Positions 1 through 6,146 of a DNA stretch of 23,523 nucleotides are shown here, in pieces. The notes below the pieces were generated by a model, which ran no database searches, was not told where the DNA came from, and worked only from the letters and a program-made list of their open reading frames with translations. Each line of letters starts with the position of its first letter. The first letter of the stretch is position 1. The DNA is from Candidatus Omnitrophota bacterium (lineage in GTDB: Bacteria > Omnitrophota > Omnitrophia > Omnitrophales > JACQLI01): positions 1 through 23,523 of the forward strand of contig JACQLI010000049.1 of NCBI GenBank assembly GCA_016204125.1, given 5' to 3'. The position numbers were made by a program, and so were the translations under genes.

Positions 1-1
1 C

Positions 2-1426
2 AAATCAAGCGCAGCATTTATTCGAATCCTTGGCATCGCTTATCTGGTGGCCTTTGTCTCTTTGTGGAGTCAACTCACTGGCCTGATAGGAAGCAGCGGA
101 ATCTTACCCGCCTCAGAGTTTCTAACGTCCATTCGAGCCGAGACAGGCATTGAACGTTACTGGTTCGTGCCCACGATATTTTGGCTGAGAGCAGGCGATG
201 GAATTCTCGAATTGGCCTGCGCGCTGGGCGTCCTCTTGTCACTTTTCCTGATTGCAGGAATTGCATCCTCACCGATCTGTTTGAGTCTTTGGATATTGTA
301 TCTTTCCCTCGTTACGGTGGGAGACGATTTCCTGGAGTTTCAATGGGACAATTTGCTTCTTGAGATAGGGTTTCTGATCATTTTTCTGACACCTCCCAAA
401 CTTTGGAATAAATTTTCGCCCCAGACACCGCCGTCATCTATGGTTTTATGGCTTCTCCGTTGGCTCCTTTTCAGGCTCATGTTTAGCTCAGGAATGGTGA
501 AGCTTGTAAGCGGCGATCCCACTTGGCGGAATCTAACCGCCCTCCAGTTTCATTACGAGACCCAGCCATTACCCACATGGATTGGCTGGTTTTTCCACCA
601 GTTGCCCTTAGGGTTTCAAAAGATGTCTGCCGTCACAATGTTTGGGATCGAGCTGATTATTCCCTTCCTTTTCTTTATGCCAAAGAGAATCCGTTATTTC
701 GGTTGCGGAGCCACTCTATTTTTACAGATCCTCATTCTGCTGACGGGAAATTATTGCTTCTTTAACCTTCTGACGATCGGGCTTTGCATCTTGCTTTTAG
801 ATGATAAATTTTGGAGTCAAAAAGCCCTCGAACCTGAACCAGCTCATCCTGCTCGTTGGCCGCAATGGATCATAGCCTCAATTGCTGCCATCGTTTTGAC
901 GGTAACAGGCATGCAAGTGTCGCATCTTTTTTGGCGCAGACCAGCCTGGCCTTTACCAGCCGTTCTGCTTTATCGATTGGTTGCACCTTTTCGTAGCATG
1001 AACAGTTATGGTCTTTTTGCCGTCATGACGACCAAACGACCTGAAATTATTATCGAGGGAAGTCATGACGGAAAAACCTGGTCGGCTTACGAATTCAAAT
1101 GGAAACCAGGGGATTTAAAACGTCGTCCACAGTTTGTCGAACCACACCAGCCTCGGCTTGACTGGCAGATGTGGTTTGCAGCTCTTGGCAGCTATAAGCA
1201 TAACCCGTGGTTTATTAGTTTGATGCGGCGTTTGTTGGAGGGTTCATCCGATGTCTTAAATCTCTTAGCCAAAAACCCTTTCCCCGATAAGCCTCCAAAG
1301 TATGTGCGGGCACTCTTGTATGAATACCGTTTCACTGATCGTGAGACTTTGCGTACGACGGGGAACTGGTGGCGCCGCGAATTAAAAGGTCTCTATTGTC
1401 CTGTCATAAGTCTCAGTCGTTCTTAA
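2..1426 (+). CDS. Lipase maturation factor family membrane protein (5' end outside window)
   Basis: The reading frame is open to the left edge: residues KSSAAFIRILGIAYL precede the first in-window GTG at 47 and look like part of the protein, so the true start lies upstream. The N-terminal two thirds are a series of hydrophobic segments. The C-terminal third is soluble and rich in Trp and Pro, with PFRSMNSYGLF, a SHDGKTW strand, PHQPRLDWQMWFAALG and a final YEYRFTD segment. These match the LMF1/lipase-maturation-factor family, which in animals is an ER membrane chaperone for lipases. The bacterial members are poorly characterised, so a role in folding or handling exported enzymes is only inference. 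The stop is TAA. The next gene is separated by 110 bases and has its own promoter, so the two are probably not co-transcribed. Family assignment is fairly sure; function is not. Confidence 0.8.
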   Translation, partial: KSSAAFIRILGIAYLVAFVSLWSQLTGLIGSSGILPASEFLTSIRAETGIERYWFVPTIFWLRAGDGILELACALGVLLSLFLIAGIASSPICLSLWILYLSLVTVGDDFLEFQWDNLLLEIGFLIIFLTPPKLWNKFSPQTPPSSMVLWLLRWLLFRLMFSSGMVKLVSGDPTWRNLTALQFHYETQPLPTWIGWFFHQLPLGFQKMSAVTMFGIELIIPFLFFMPKRIRYFGCGATLFLQILILLTGNYCFFNLLTIGLCILLLDDKFWSQKALEPEPAHPARWPQWIIASIAAIVLTVTGMQVSHLFWRRPAWPLPAVLLYRLVAPFRSMNSYGLFAVMTTKRPEIIIEGSHDGKTWSAYEFKWKPGDLKRRPQFVEPHQPRLDWQMWFAALGSYKHNPWFISLMRRLLEGSSDVLNLLAKNPFPDKPPKYVRALLYEYRFTDRETLRTTGNWWRRELKGLYCPVISLSRS

Positions 1427-1498
1427 TCCGACCCCTTCATTTTTTTCAGAAGATGATCTTGAACGAGAAATAAATCCTCGGATTTTCATAAAAATGTT

Positions 1499-1526
1499 TT
1501 GCGTGCAGGAAAAAAACGGATACAAT
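1499..1526 (+). promoter_or_regulatory. Predicted sigma70 promoter of homospermidine synthase gene
   Basis: TTGCGT, a 16-base spacer and TACAAT. The expected start site is about 1533, only 4 bases before the ATG at 1537. There is no Shine-Dalgarno sequence between the two, so the mRNA would be essentially leaderless. Confidence 0.55.
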
Positions 1527-1536
1527 ACACCTGCAC

Positions 1537-3048
1537 ATGAAATTTAAAGGACGTTTGCTTATCATCGGCTGCGGTTCAGTTTCCCAGTGCGCCATCCCGC
1601 TAGTCCTCAAACTCATTGAGATGCCCGCGAGTAAGATCACCATTATCGATTTTGTGGATAACCGGTCTCGGGTCGAGGAAGCGCTTAAAAAGGGTGTGAA
1701 CTATATCTTTAACCGGGTCACGAGGGATAATTACAAGAAACTCCTGGCAAAATATGTCGGACCTGGCGATATGATCATTGACCTTGCGTGGAACATCGAA
1801 GCTTGCGCCCTTCTTCAGTGGTGCCGCGAAAATCAAATCCTTTATGTGAATACCTCTGTGGAGGAATGGGATCCTTATCGGGACGAGCAGCGAAACGACC
1901 CCACCAAATACACTCTCTACACCCGCCATATGGAAATCCGCAAGATGCTGGCAGAGTGGGGGGATAATCGGGGGACTACCGCTGTGGTGGACCATGGCGC
2001 CAACCCTGGGCTCGTTTCACACTTTACGAAGCATGCGCTCATTGAAATTGTACAGAAGATTTTGAAGGAGAAGCCAGACGATCCGCGGCGCCCGAAACTT
2101 GAAGAGGCGCTTGAGGAAAAGAATTTCCCCAAAATGGCCCAGCTTTCAGGTGTCAAAGTCATTCATATCAGTGAGAGGGACACACAGATTACCGATCAGC
2201 CGAAGCGGGTGAATGAATTTGTAAATACATGGAGCATCGAAGGATTTTTTGAAGAGGGCGTAGCGCCCGCGGAACTCGGCTGGGGAACTCATGAGCGTTA
2301 CATTCCAGAAGGGGCTTACTTTCATAAAGAGGGTCCACAGAATCAGATTTGCTTGAATACCATTGGCATGAAGACCTGGGTTCGTTCCTGGGTGCCGTGC
2401 GGAGAAATCACCGGCATGGTTATTCGTCATGGGGAGGCCTTCAGCATTTCTGATCGTCTGACAGTTTGGGAAAACGGAAAGGCGGCTTATCGTCCGACGG
2501 TCCATTACGCCTATTGTCCTGCGGACGTCGCCATCAATTCGTTGCATGAGCTCGAGATGCGCCAATACTCTTTGCAGGAGAAGCAACGCATCATGAATGA
2601 TGAAATCATTGATGGAGCAGATGAGCTGGGGGTTCTCCTCATGGGGCATGACTTTACGGCGTGGTGGTGCGGGAGTCTTCTCGATATTCATACCGCCCGC
2701 AAGCTGGTTCCTCATCAACAGGCGACGACACTTCAGGTTGCCATCTCCGCTGTGGCCGCGGCCATGTGGATGATAGAGAATCCGAAGCGCGGTGTTTGTC
2801 TTCCTGATGACATCGATCACCAATACATTTTAGACGTCTCGATTCCTTATATTAAACCTTTTATCTCTCAACAAGTCGATTGGACTCCCCTCAAAAACCT
2901 CAACACGAAATTCACCAAGTTTGATATCGCAAGGCCCAAGGAAGAGGATGTCTGGCAGTTCACAACTTTCTTGGTTGACCATAAGGAGAGAATGCGTGCC
3001 CACGCCGCCAAACGGGCTCCTACCAAACCAGAAGTTATTACGGTCTAA
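1537..3048 (+). CDS. Homospermidine synthase (saccharopine dehydrogenase family)
   Basis: 503 residues. Homospermidine synthase is a cytosolic NAD-dependent enzyme that joins two putrescines into sym-homospermidine with release of ammonia. The N-terminus has a Rossmann dinucleotide loop, IIGCGSVSQC at residues 9-18, followed by NTSVEEWDPY, a VVDHGANPGLVSHF block, and a C-terminal half with LLMGHDFTAWWCGSLLD and VAISAVAAAMWM, all typical of bacterial homospermidine synthases. Length is slightly above the family's usual 470-480. The ATG is chosen because the protein begins in the usual family way; it has no ribosome site but sits just downstream of a -10 box. The adjacent decarboxylase-like gene could supply putrescine. 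A related carboxyspermidine-type dehydrogenase is less likely, since those are shorter. Confidence 0.85.
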   Translation: MKFKGRLLIIGCGSVSQCAIPLVLKLIEMPASKITIIDFVDNRSRVEEALKKGVNYIFNRVTRDNYKKLLAKYVGPGDMIIDLAWNIEACALLQWCRENQILYVNTSVEEWDPYRDEQRNDPTKYTLYTRHMEIRKMLAEWGDNRGTTAVVDHGANPGLVSHFTKHALIEIVQKILKEKPDDPRRPKLEEALEEKNFPKMAQLSGVKVIHISERDTQITDQPKRVNEFVNTWSIEGFFEEGVAPAELGWGTHERYIPEGAYFHKEGPQNQICLNTIGMKTWVRSWVPCGEITGMVIRHGEAFSISDRLTVWENGKAAYRPTVHYAYCPADVAINSLHELEMRQYSLQEKQRIMNDEIIDGADELGVLLMGHDFTAWWCGSLLDIHTARKLVPHQQATTLQVAISAVAAAMWMIENPKRGVCLPDDIDHQYILDVSIPYIKPFISQQVDWTPLKNLNTKFTKFDIARPKEEDVWQFTTFLVDHKERMRAHAAKRAPTKPEVITV

Positions 3049-3088
3049 GACATCCGAGTCAAACGGGGTTGAGAATTTAATTCGAGCG

Positions 3089-4174
3089 ATGCTGAAGAAG
3101 CATCGGACTCCGTTCATGATCCTTCGCAAAAGCCAGCTCATCAAGCAGTACCGGCGTTTCCGCAAGGCCCTTCCCAGTGTGACGCCTTTCTACGCCATCA
3201 AAGCGAACCCCCATCCCAAGGTGATTAAGACTTTTGTTCGGCTTGGCTCGGGTTTCGACGTTGCGAGTGCGGTTGAGATGCACGAGGTACTCCGCCTTGG
3301 GGCGCCGCCTGAAAAGGTCATTTTTGCCAATACCATTAAGTCCATAGAAGACATCATTGCTGCGAGAAAGGCCCGGGTGCGGCTGATGACGTTTGATAAT
3401 GAGTCGGAGCTCTACAAAATTTCGGAACATTGTCCAGGGGCACAAGTCCTTTTGCGTATCAAGGTGGACAATGACCGCAGCGTCGTCAATCTATCCCTGA
3501 AATTCGGCGCCGATGCCGACATCGCTTTTCTGATGCTGCGCAAGGCGAAGTCACTCGGACTCGTGCCCGTGGGTGTGAGTTTCCATGTCGGATCCCAATC
3601 AAAAAATGTGGAAAATTATCTGCAGGCGCTGGAGATTACATCAAATATCCTTAATGAGGCGGAAGAAAACGGGCTGCCCTTGAAGATCGTGGATATCGGC
3701 GGAGGTTTTCCGATTCCGCACTTCGACGGCGAGATTGGAGTCAATTTCGAAAGAATGGCCTCCCAAATACAGAAACAGATCAAACTCCTTTTCGATAAGA
3801 AAGTGACCTTCATTGCGGAGCCCGGGCGGTTCTTTGTCGGCCCGGCCGGTATCCTGGTGACCCAGGTGGTGGGCAGGACCTTTCGAAACAATAAGAATTA
3901 TTATTACTTGAATGACGGGGTCTATCAGGACTTTTCCGGGATCGTCTTTGACCACTGCAAATACGAATTCAAAACATTGCGCCGCGGTCAAAAATTCTTA
4001 AGCGCCCTCGCTGGACCGACGTGCGATTCCTTTGACACCCTTTCGCTCGATGCAGAAATCCCTGAACTCTACGTTCATGATACCGTCTATGTAAAGAATA
4101 TCGGAGCTTACTCCTCGGCAAGCGCCGTTCCCAACTTCAACGGTTTCCATCCCGCAGAAATCCTTGTTGTCTAA
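3089..4174 (+). CDS. Fold-type III PLP decarboxylase, ornithine/diaminopimelate decarboxylase family (probable ornithine decarboxylase)
   Basis: About 361 residues from ATG 3089. The alanine-racemase-type barrel carries the PLP lysine in FYAIKANPHP (K38), HVGSQ, the phosphate-binding GGGFP and EPGR. The C-terminal domain has YYYLNDGVYQDFSG and GPTCDSFD, whose Cys (C312) corresponds to the catalytic Cys of ornithine decarboxylase; this points to ornithine (or lysine/ornithine) rather than arginine or diaminopimelate as substrate. The product putrescine would feed the upstream homospermidine synthase. The frame stays open upstream inside the synthase gene, but residues there read as shadow sequence and no good start lies between the upstream stop (3048) and 3089. 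Homologues usually have some ten residues before this Met (here NGVENLIRA), so a non-ATG start slightly upstream cannot be excluded. Confidence 0.8.
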   Translation: MLKKHRTPFMILRKSQLIKQYRRFRKALPSVTPFYAIKANPHPKVIKTFVRLGSGFDVASAVEMHEVLRLGAPPEKVIFANTIKSIEDIIAARKARVRLMTFDNESELYKISEHCPGAQVLLRIKVDNDRSVVNLSLKFGADADIAFLMLRKAKSLGLVPVGVSFHVGSQSKNVENYLQALEITSNILNEAEENGLPLKIVDIGGGFPIPHFDGEIGVNFERMASQIQKQIKLLFDKKVTFIAEPGRFFVGPAGILVTQVVGRTFRNNKNYYYLNDGVYQDFSGIVFDHCKYEFKTLRRGQKFLSALAGPTCDSFDTLSLDAEIPELYVHDTVYVKNIGAYSSASAVPNFNGFHPAEILVV

Positions 4175-4199
4175 CTGAATTCCCCGCATTTGCGCCCGT

Positions 4200-4228
4200 T
4201 TGACGAGACAAGAAAGGGAGGGTATATT
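4200..4228 (+). promoter_or_regulatory. Strong sigma70 promoter giving a leaderless transcript
   Basis: TTGACG, exactly 17 bases, then TATATT. The predicted +1 is base 4235, which is the A of the ATG of the small secreted peptide gene. The purine-rich AAGGGAGGG that looks like a ribosome site (about 4214-4222) falls inside the promoter spacer and so would not be transcribed from this promoter. Confidence 0.65.
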
Positions 4229-4234
4229 TTAGCC

Positions 4235-4405
4235 ATGTCTAAAAAGCTCGTAGGGTTTATCGTCGTAACCGTGGTGCTCTCGCTTGCCGCCTCAACGGCT
4301 TATGCTTGCCCTTGTTCGCTCAAAAAGGGCAATCAAGTTGACAAGTTGGCGCAAACCACAGAATCTCCCGAAACCAACCTTTCCGCCTCAGCCGTTACAG
4401 TCTGA
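4235..4405 (+). CDS. Small secreted Cys-x-Cys peptide, unknown function
   Basis: 56 residues. Lys-rich N-terminus (MSKKLVGF), a hydrophobic core (IVVTVVLSLAAS) and a signal peptidase I-like end (AST-AYA) predict a cleaved signal peptide. The mature part would be about 32 residues, start with CPCSLKKGNQ and continue as a polar Thr/Ser/Glu-rich tail. Alternatively the Cys after A-Y-A could be lipidated, but the lipobox would be poor. The ATG at 4235 is preferred over an upstream ATG at 4190 because it begins a clean signal peptide and sits on the predicted transcription start. I do not recognise the family. It stands alone between the polyamine pair and the ORF6N gene. Confidence 0.55.
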   Translation: MSKKLVGFIVVTVVLSLAASTAYACPCSLKKGNQVDKLAQTTESPETNLSASAVTV

Positions 4406-4436
4406 ACATTAACACCTGTCCCCTCAATTTCTTATT

Positions 4437-4445
4437 TGATATAAT
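4437..4445 (+). promoter_or_regulatory. Extended -10 promoter upstream of ORF6N gene
   Basis: TGA followed directly by TATAAT, an extended -10 element; no good -35. It would give a leader of about 105 bases before the ATG at 4558, unlike the leaderless promoters elsewhere in the window. The leader contains GGAC-GTCA-GTCC and other short hairpins before the ribosome-site hairpin. Confidence 0.5.
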
Positions 4446-4529
4446 CTGTATTCAGTAGAACGAAATAAGGGTTGCGGGCGTTGGACGTCAGTCCTTCGTC
4501 CCTTGTAAAAGTCGGCAGATCCCGCCTCA

Positions 4530-4550
4530 CCCTCCTAACCCAAAGGAGGG
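4530..4550 (+). promoter_or_regulatory. Hairpin masking the ribosome binding site of the ORF6N gene
   Basis: CCCTCCT (4530-4536), a 7-base loop AACCCAA, and AGGAGGG (4544-4550) form a perfect 7-bp stem. The 3' arm is the only Shine-Dalgarno sequence for the ATG at 4558, spaced 7 bases from it. In RNA the hairpin would compete with the ribosome. It could be a regulatory switch, or a dispersed palindromic repeat that happens to supply the ribosome site. Confidence 0.6.
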
Positions 4551-4557
4551 CAAATCA

Positions 4558-5085
4558 ATGAAAAAGAAAACTTCCCGAAAAATGGTTCCCTTAGAAACTA
4601 TTGAGCGTTGTATCTTCCTCATCCGAGATCATCGAGTAATGCTCGATAGTGACTTGGCCAAACTTTATGCTGTCCCAACTAAGGTTTTGACTCAAGCAGT
4701 AAAAAGAAATCGAAAACGCTTTCCCGGCGATTTTATGTTTCAGTTGACAAAAAAAGAAACCGCGATTTTGAGGTCACAATTTGTGACCTCAAACAGAGGA
4801 CGTGGCGGGAGACGGTATCTCCCCTATGCTTTTACCGAACAGGGGGTGGCAATGCTTTCATCGGTATTAAGAAGCGAGACCGCCATCCAGGTAAATATCG
4901 CGATTATGAGGACCTTCGTGAAGTTACGTGAGACTCTCTCGACACATAAGGCCTTAGCAAAGAAGGTTGTCGAACTTGATCGAAGACTTGGAGGACATGA
5001 CAAAGATATCCAAATCATTTTTCAAGCCATCTATGAGCTTATGAATCCGCCAACGACTTACGCCATCGGGTTTCATGGGGATTAG
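4558..5085 (+). CDS. ORF6N domain DNA-binding protein
   Basis: 175 residues. The ORF6N domain covers roughly residues 10-100: IERCIFLIRDHRVMLDSDLA, LAKLYAVPTKVLTQAVKRN, FPGDFMFQLT and RYLPYAFTEQGVAMLSSVL are the family's hallmark blocks. A short helical tail (ALAKKVVELDRRL to IFQAIYELM) and a C-terminal IGFH motif complete it, so it is close to full length. ORF6N/KilA-N proteins are known from phages and mobile bacterial loci and are thought to bind DNA; the target here is unknown. The start has a strong AAGGAGGG ribosome site, which is however paired in a hairpin. A perfect 27-bp palindrome lies inside the coding sequence. The neighbourhood is scarred by gene fragments and repeats, suggesting accessory DNA. 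Confidence 0.88.
   Translation: MKKKTSRKMVPLETIERCIFLIRDHRVMLDSDLAKLYAVPTKVLTQAVKRNRKRFPGDFMFQLTKKETAILRSQFVTSNRGRGGRRYLPYAFTEQGVAMLSSVLRSETAIQVNIAIMRTFVKLRETLSTHKALAKKVVELDRRLGGHDKDIQIIFQAIYELMNPPTTYAIGFHGD
4767..4793. repeat. Perfect 27-bp palindrome inside the ORF6N gene
   Basis: TTTGAGGTCACAA (4767-4779), one central T, and TTGTGACCTCAAA (4781-4793): 13-base arms with no mismatch. It encodes the LRSQFVTSN stretch just before the conserved YLPYAFTEQG block. Confidence 0.85.
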
Positions 5086-5127
5086 CTTCCTTCCGTCTAA
5101 GCCCTAGCCCCAAGGCTCGATTAGCCC

Positions 5128-5133
5128 TATAAT
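5128..5133 (+). promoter_or_regulatory. -10 box upstream of the pirin-like gene head
   Basis: Consensus TATAAT; predicted +1 about 5140, 3 bases before ATG 5143. No clear -35. Same near-leaderless geometry as other genes here. Confidence 0.4.
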
Positions 5134-5142
5134 AATTGCCCC

Positions 5143-5208
5143 ATGATTCAAAGAAAGGTTGAGCGAATCATCCGTCCGCAGGCGGTTTCTGATGGAGCGG
5201 GCGTCAAA
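5143..5208 (+). pseudogene. Severed 5' end of a pirin-like gene
   Basis: The first 22 codons read MIQRKVERIIRP then AVSDGAGVK, which resembles the start of pirin-family cupin proteins (R-K-V-x-x-I-I ... DGAGVK followed by a conserved L-x-R block). Right after GVK the similarity ends and a palindromic repeat begins (5216). The frame stays open by chance through the repeat into the next small gene, so the pieces could be read as one 123-residue protein, but the middle part (residues about 23-53) looks like translated repeat. The assignment rests on about 20 residues, so it is moderate at best. Confidence 0.45.
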
Positions 5209-5215
5209 GAAAATC

Positions 5216-5270
5216 GGAGGCATCCCTGTAGGTGCCATGCTGATAGCGTGGCACTGGTAAGGATGTCTCC
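5216..5270. repeat. 55-bp imperfect palindromic element, copy 1
   Basis: Arms 5216-5240 and 5246-5270 around a TGATA loop. The inner stem GTGCCATGC/GCGTGGCAC pairs fully (one G-U) and the outer ends GGAGGCATCC/GGATGTCTCC pair with one G-U. It shares GGAGGC, CTG and GTGCCA(C/T)GCTGA in the same order and spacing with the element inside miaB at 8015-8071, so the two form a family. Confidence 0.75.
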
Positions 5271-5301
5271 CAATTCTCCAGAAAAAGACAAATGTATCAA
5301 A

Positions 5302-5514
5302 ATGGATAATATGAATACGGCAAATCTGATTGGCGGTCTGGTTTTTGGTTCAATTGGAGTAGCTGCTTTTATTTATGGAAAAAAACAGGCAAGCTACAAA
5401 CCGATGGTCATAGGGATTCTTTTGACCGCCTTCCCTTATTTTGTTCAGAATGCAGCACTTCTTTATATGATAGGCATTCTTTTGGTGCTTGCTTTGTTCC
5501 TTTTCCGAGATTAA
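5302..5514 (+). CDS. Small membrane protein, conserved family of unknown function
   Basis: About 70 residues. From the ATG at 5302 it reads MDNMNTANLIGGLVFGSIG, then AAFIYGKKQASYKPMVIGIL and two further hydrophobic stretches ending in LALFLFRD. It matches a widespread family of roughly 65-70-residue proteins with an MNTANLI-like start, a FxYGKKQ motif after the first helix and three predicted membrane segments; the function of the family is not established. ATG 5311 (MNTANLI) is an equally good start. The frame continues upstream to 5143, but that part is a gene fragment plus a repeat and is not taken as coding. No convincing ribosome site precedes either ATG. It lies 19 bases upstream of the DoxX gene. 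Confidence 0.65.
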   Translation: MDNMNTANLIGGLVFGSIGVAAFIYGKKQASYKPMVIGILLTAFPYFVQNAALLYMIGILLVLALFLFRD

Positions 5515-5533
5515 AAATAAAATGGAGACACAA

Positions 5534-5983
5534 ATGATAAAAACAAATATCAAGCACCTCTTACAACCCGTTCCTCAATCGGCCTTTGCGTCGACAGCTC
5601 TTCTGCTGCTTCGCCTCATAGCTGGAGCCGCGTTTGTCTTTCATGGATGGGGAAAGATACAGACCCCATTTGGTTGGATGGGTCCCGAGGCTACGATTCC
5701 CGCTTTTTTCCAGTTTTTGGCGGCCATCTCTGAGTTCGGTGGGGGAATTGCCTGGATCATCGGGCTCTTGACGCCGATTGCGTCACTTGGAATCGGCTGC
5801 ACGATGACCGTAGCTGTCCACATGCACATGCTTGTGAGGCATGATCCCTTTGTGAATCTCACAGGAGGATTATCGTACGAGCCAGCCTTGGTCTATTTGG
5901 GCATTGCCATTCTATTCCTTGTGCTCGGCCCCGGAAAGTTTTCGTTAGACAAGAAGATATTCGGAGAACGCGGGACAGGTTAA
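5534..5983 (+). CDS. DoxX family membrane protein
   Basis: About 149 residues with four hydrophobic segments. The first contains LLLLRLIAGAAFVFHGWGKI, the characteristic DoxX opening with its HGxxK motif. Then follow FFQFLAAISEFGGGIAWIIGLLTPIA and a segment with VAVHMHMLVRHDPF, ending with a LVLGPGKFSLDK tail. DoxX proteins are small inner-membrane proteins sometimes linked to thiosulfate:quinone oxidoreductase or redox stress; no specific role can be read here. ATG 5534 is preferred because GGAG lies 6 bases upstream; ATG 5522 in the same frame is the alternative. It follows the small membrane protein gene closely and may share its transcript. Confidence 0.82.
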   Translation: MIKTNIKHLLQPVPQSAFASTALLLLRLIAGAAFVFHGWGKIQTPFGWMGPEATIPAFFQFLAAISEFGGGIAWIIGLLTPIASLGIGCTMTVAVHMHMLVRHDPFVNLTGGLSYEPALVYLGIAILFLVLGPGKFSLDKKIFGERGTG

Positions 5984-5985
5984 CC

Positions 5986-6018
5986 ATGCTCAAGGTATCC
6001 ATTCTGACTTTCGGTTGA
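5986..6018 (+). pseudogene. Possible severed 5' end of a methylthiotransferase gene
   Basis: Ten codons, MLKVSILTFG, then TGA. The peptide resembles the start of MtaB/MiaB-type proteins, where the next residue is the first cluster-binding Cys (TGC). Here the sequence breaks after GGTTG and runs into a palindromic repeat. Ten residues is very little evidence; chance is possible. It is listed because a clearer case of the same kind lies at 7274. Confidence 0.3.
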
Positions 6019-6025
6019 CCGTTGG

Positions 6026-6052
6026 TGCCTGCTTGCCGGACAGGCAGGCAAG
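6026..6052. repeat. Short GC-rich palindromic repeat
   Basis: TGCCTG (6026-6031) pairs with CAGGCA (6041-6046), and alternatively CTTGCC (6032-6037) pairs with GGCAAG (6047-6052). The unit resembles a dispersed repeat I associate with genomes of uncultured bacteria, whose antisense translation reads CLPVRQAG. Confidence 0.5.
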
Positions 6053-6061
6053 TACTGTACG

Positions 6062-6086
6062 ACGATTTTGAGGATTTTGAAGATGC
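6062..6086 (+). repeat. Direct repeat left of the Fic gene
   Basis: ACGATTTTGAGGATTTT followed by GAAGATGCT. A copy with a few differences lies at 7246-7270 on the other side of the Fic gene. Confidence 0.5.
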
Positions 6087-6146
6087 TATCTGATTGCGAG
6101 GACAAGAGTTGAAAATATTCCAGCAAATTGAGATGAGGAAAACAAT

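Noticed and set aside
2146..2823. Long antisense open frame opposite homospermidine synthase
   Set aside because: Codon-position shadow of a conserved gene; no family resemblance, promoter or ribosome site of its own.
2921..3088. N-terminal extension of the decarboxylase into the homospermidine synthase gene
   Set aside because: The extra residues are the out-of-frame reading of a well-conserved gene and do not resemble the family.
5232..5254. Intrinsic terminator at the GTGCCATGC hairpin
   Set aside because: No T-run follows and a homologous hairpin lies inside the miaB coding sequence.
5143..5514. A single 123-residue protein from ATG 5143
   Set aside because: The middle is the translated palindromic repeat, the start resembles pirin and the end is a complete small membrane protein family; the open frame is best explained by chance.
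6062..6086. CRISPR-like repeat array with the 7246 copy
   Set aside because: Only two diverged copies 1.2 kb apart, with a gene between them and no spacers.
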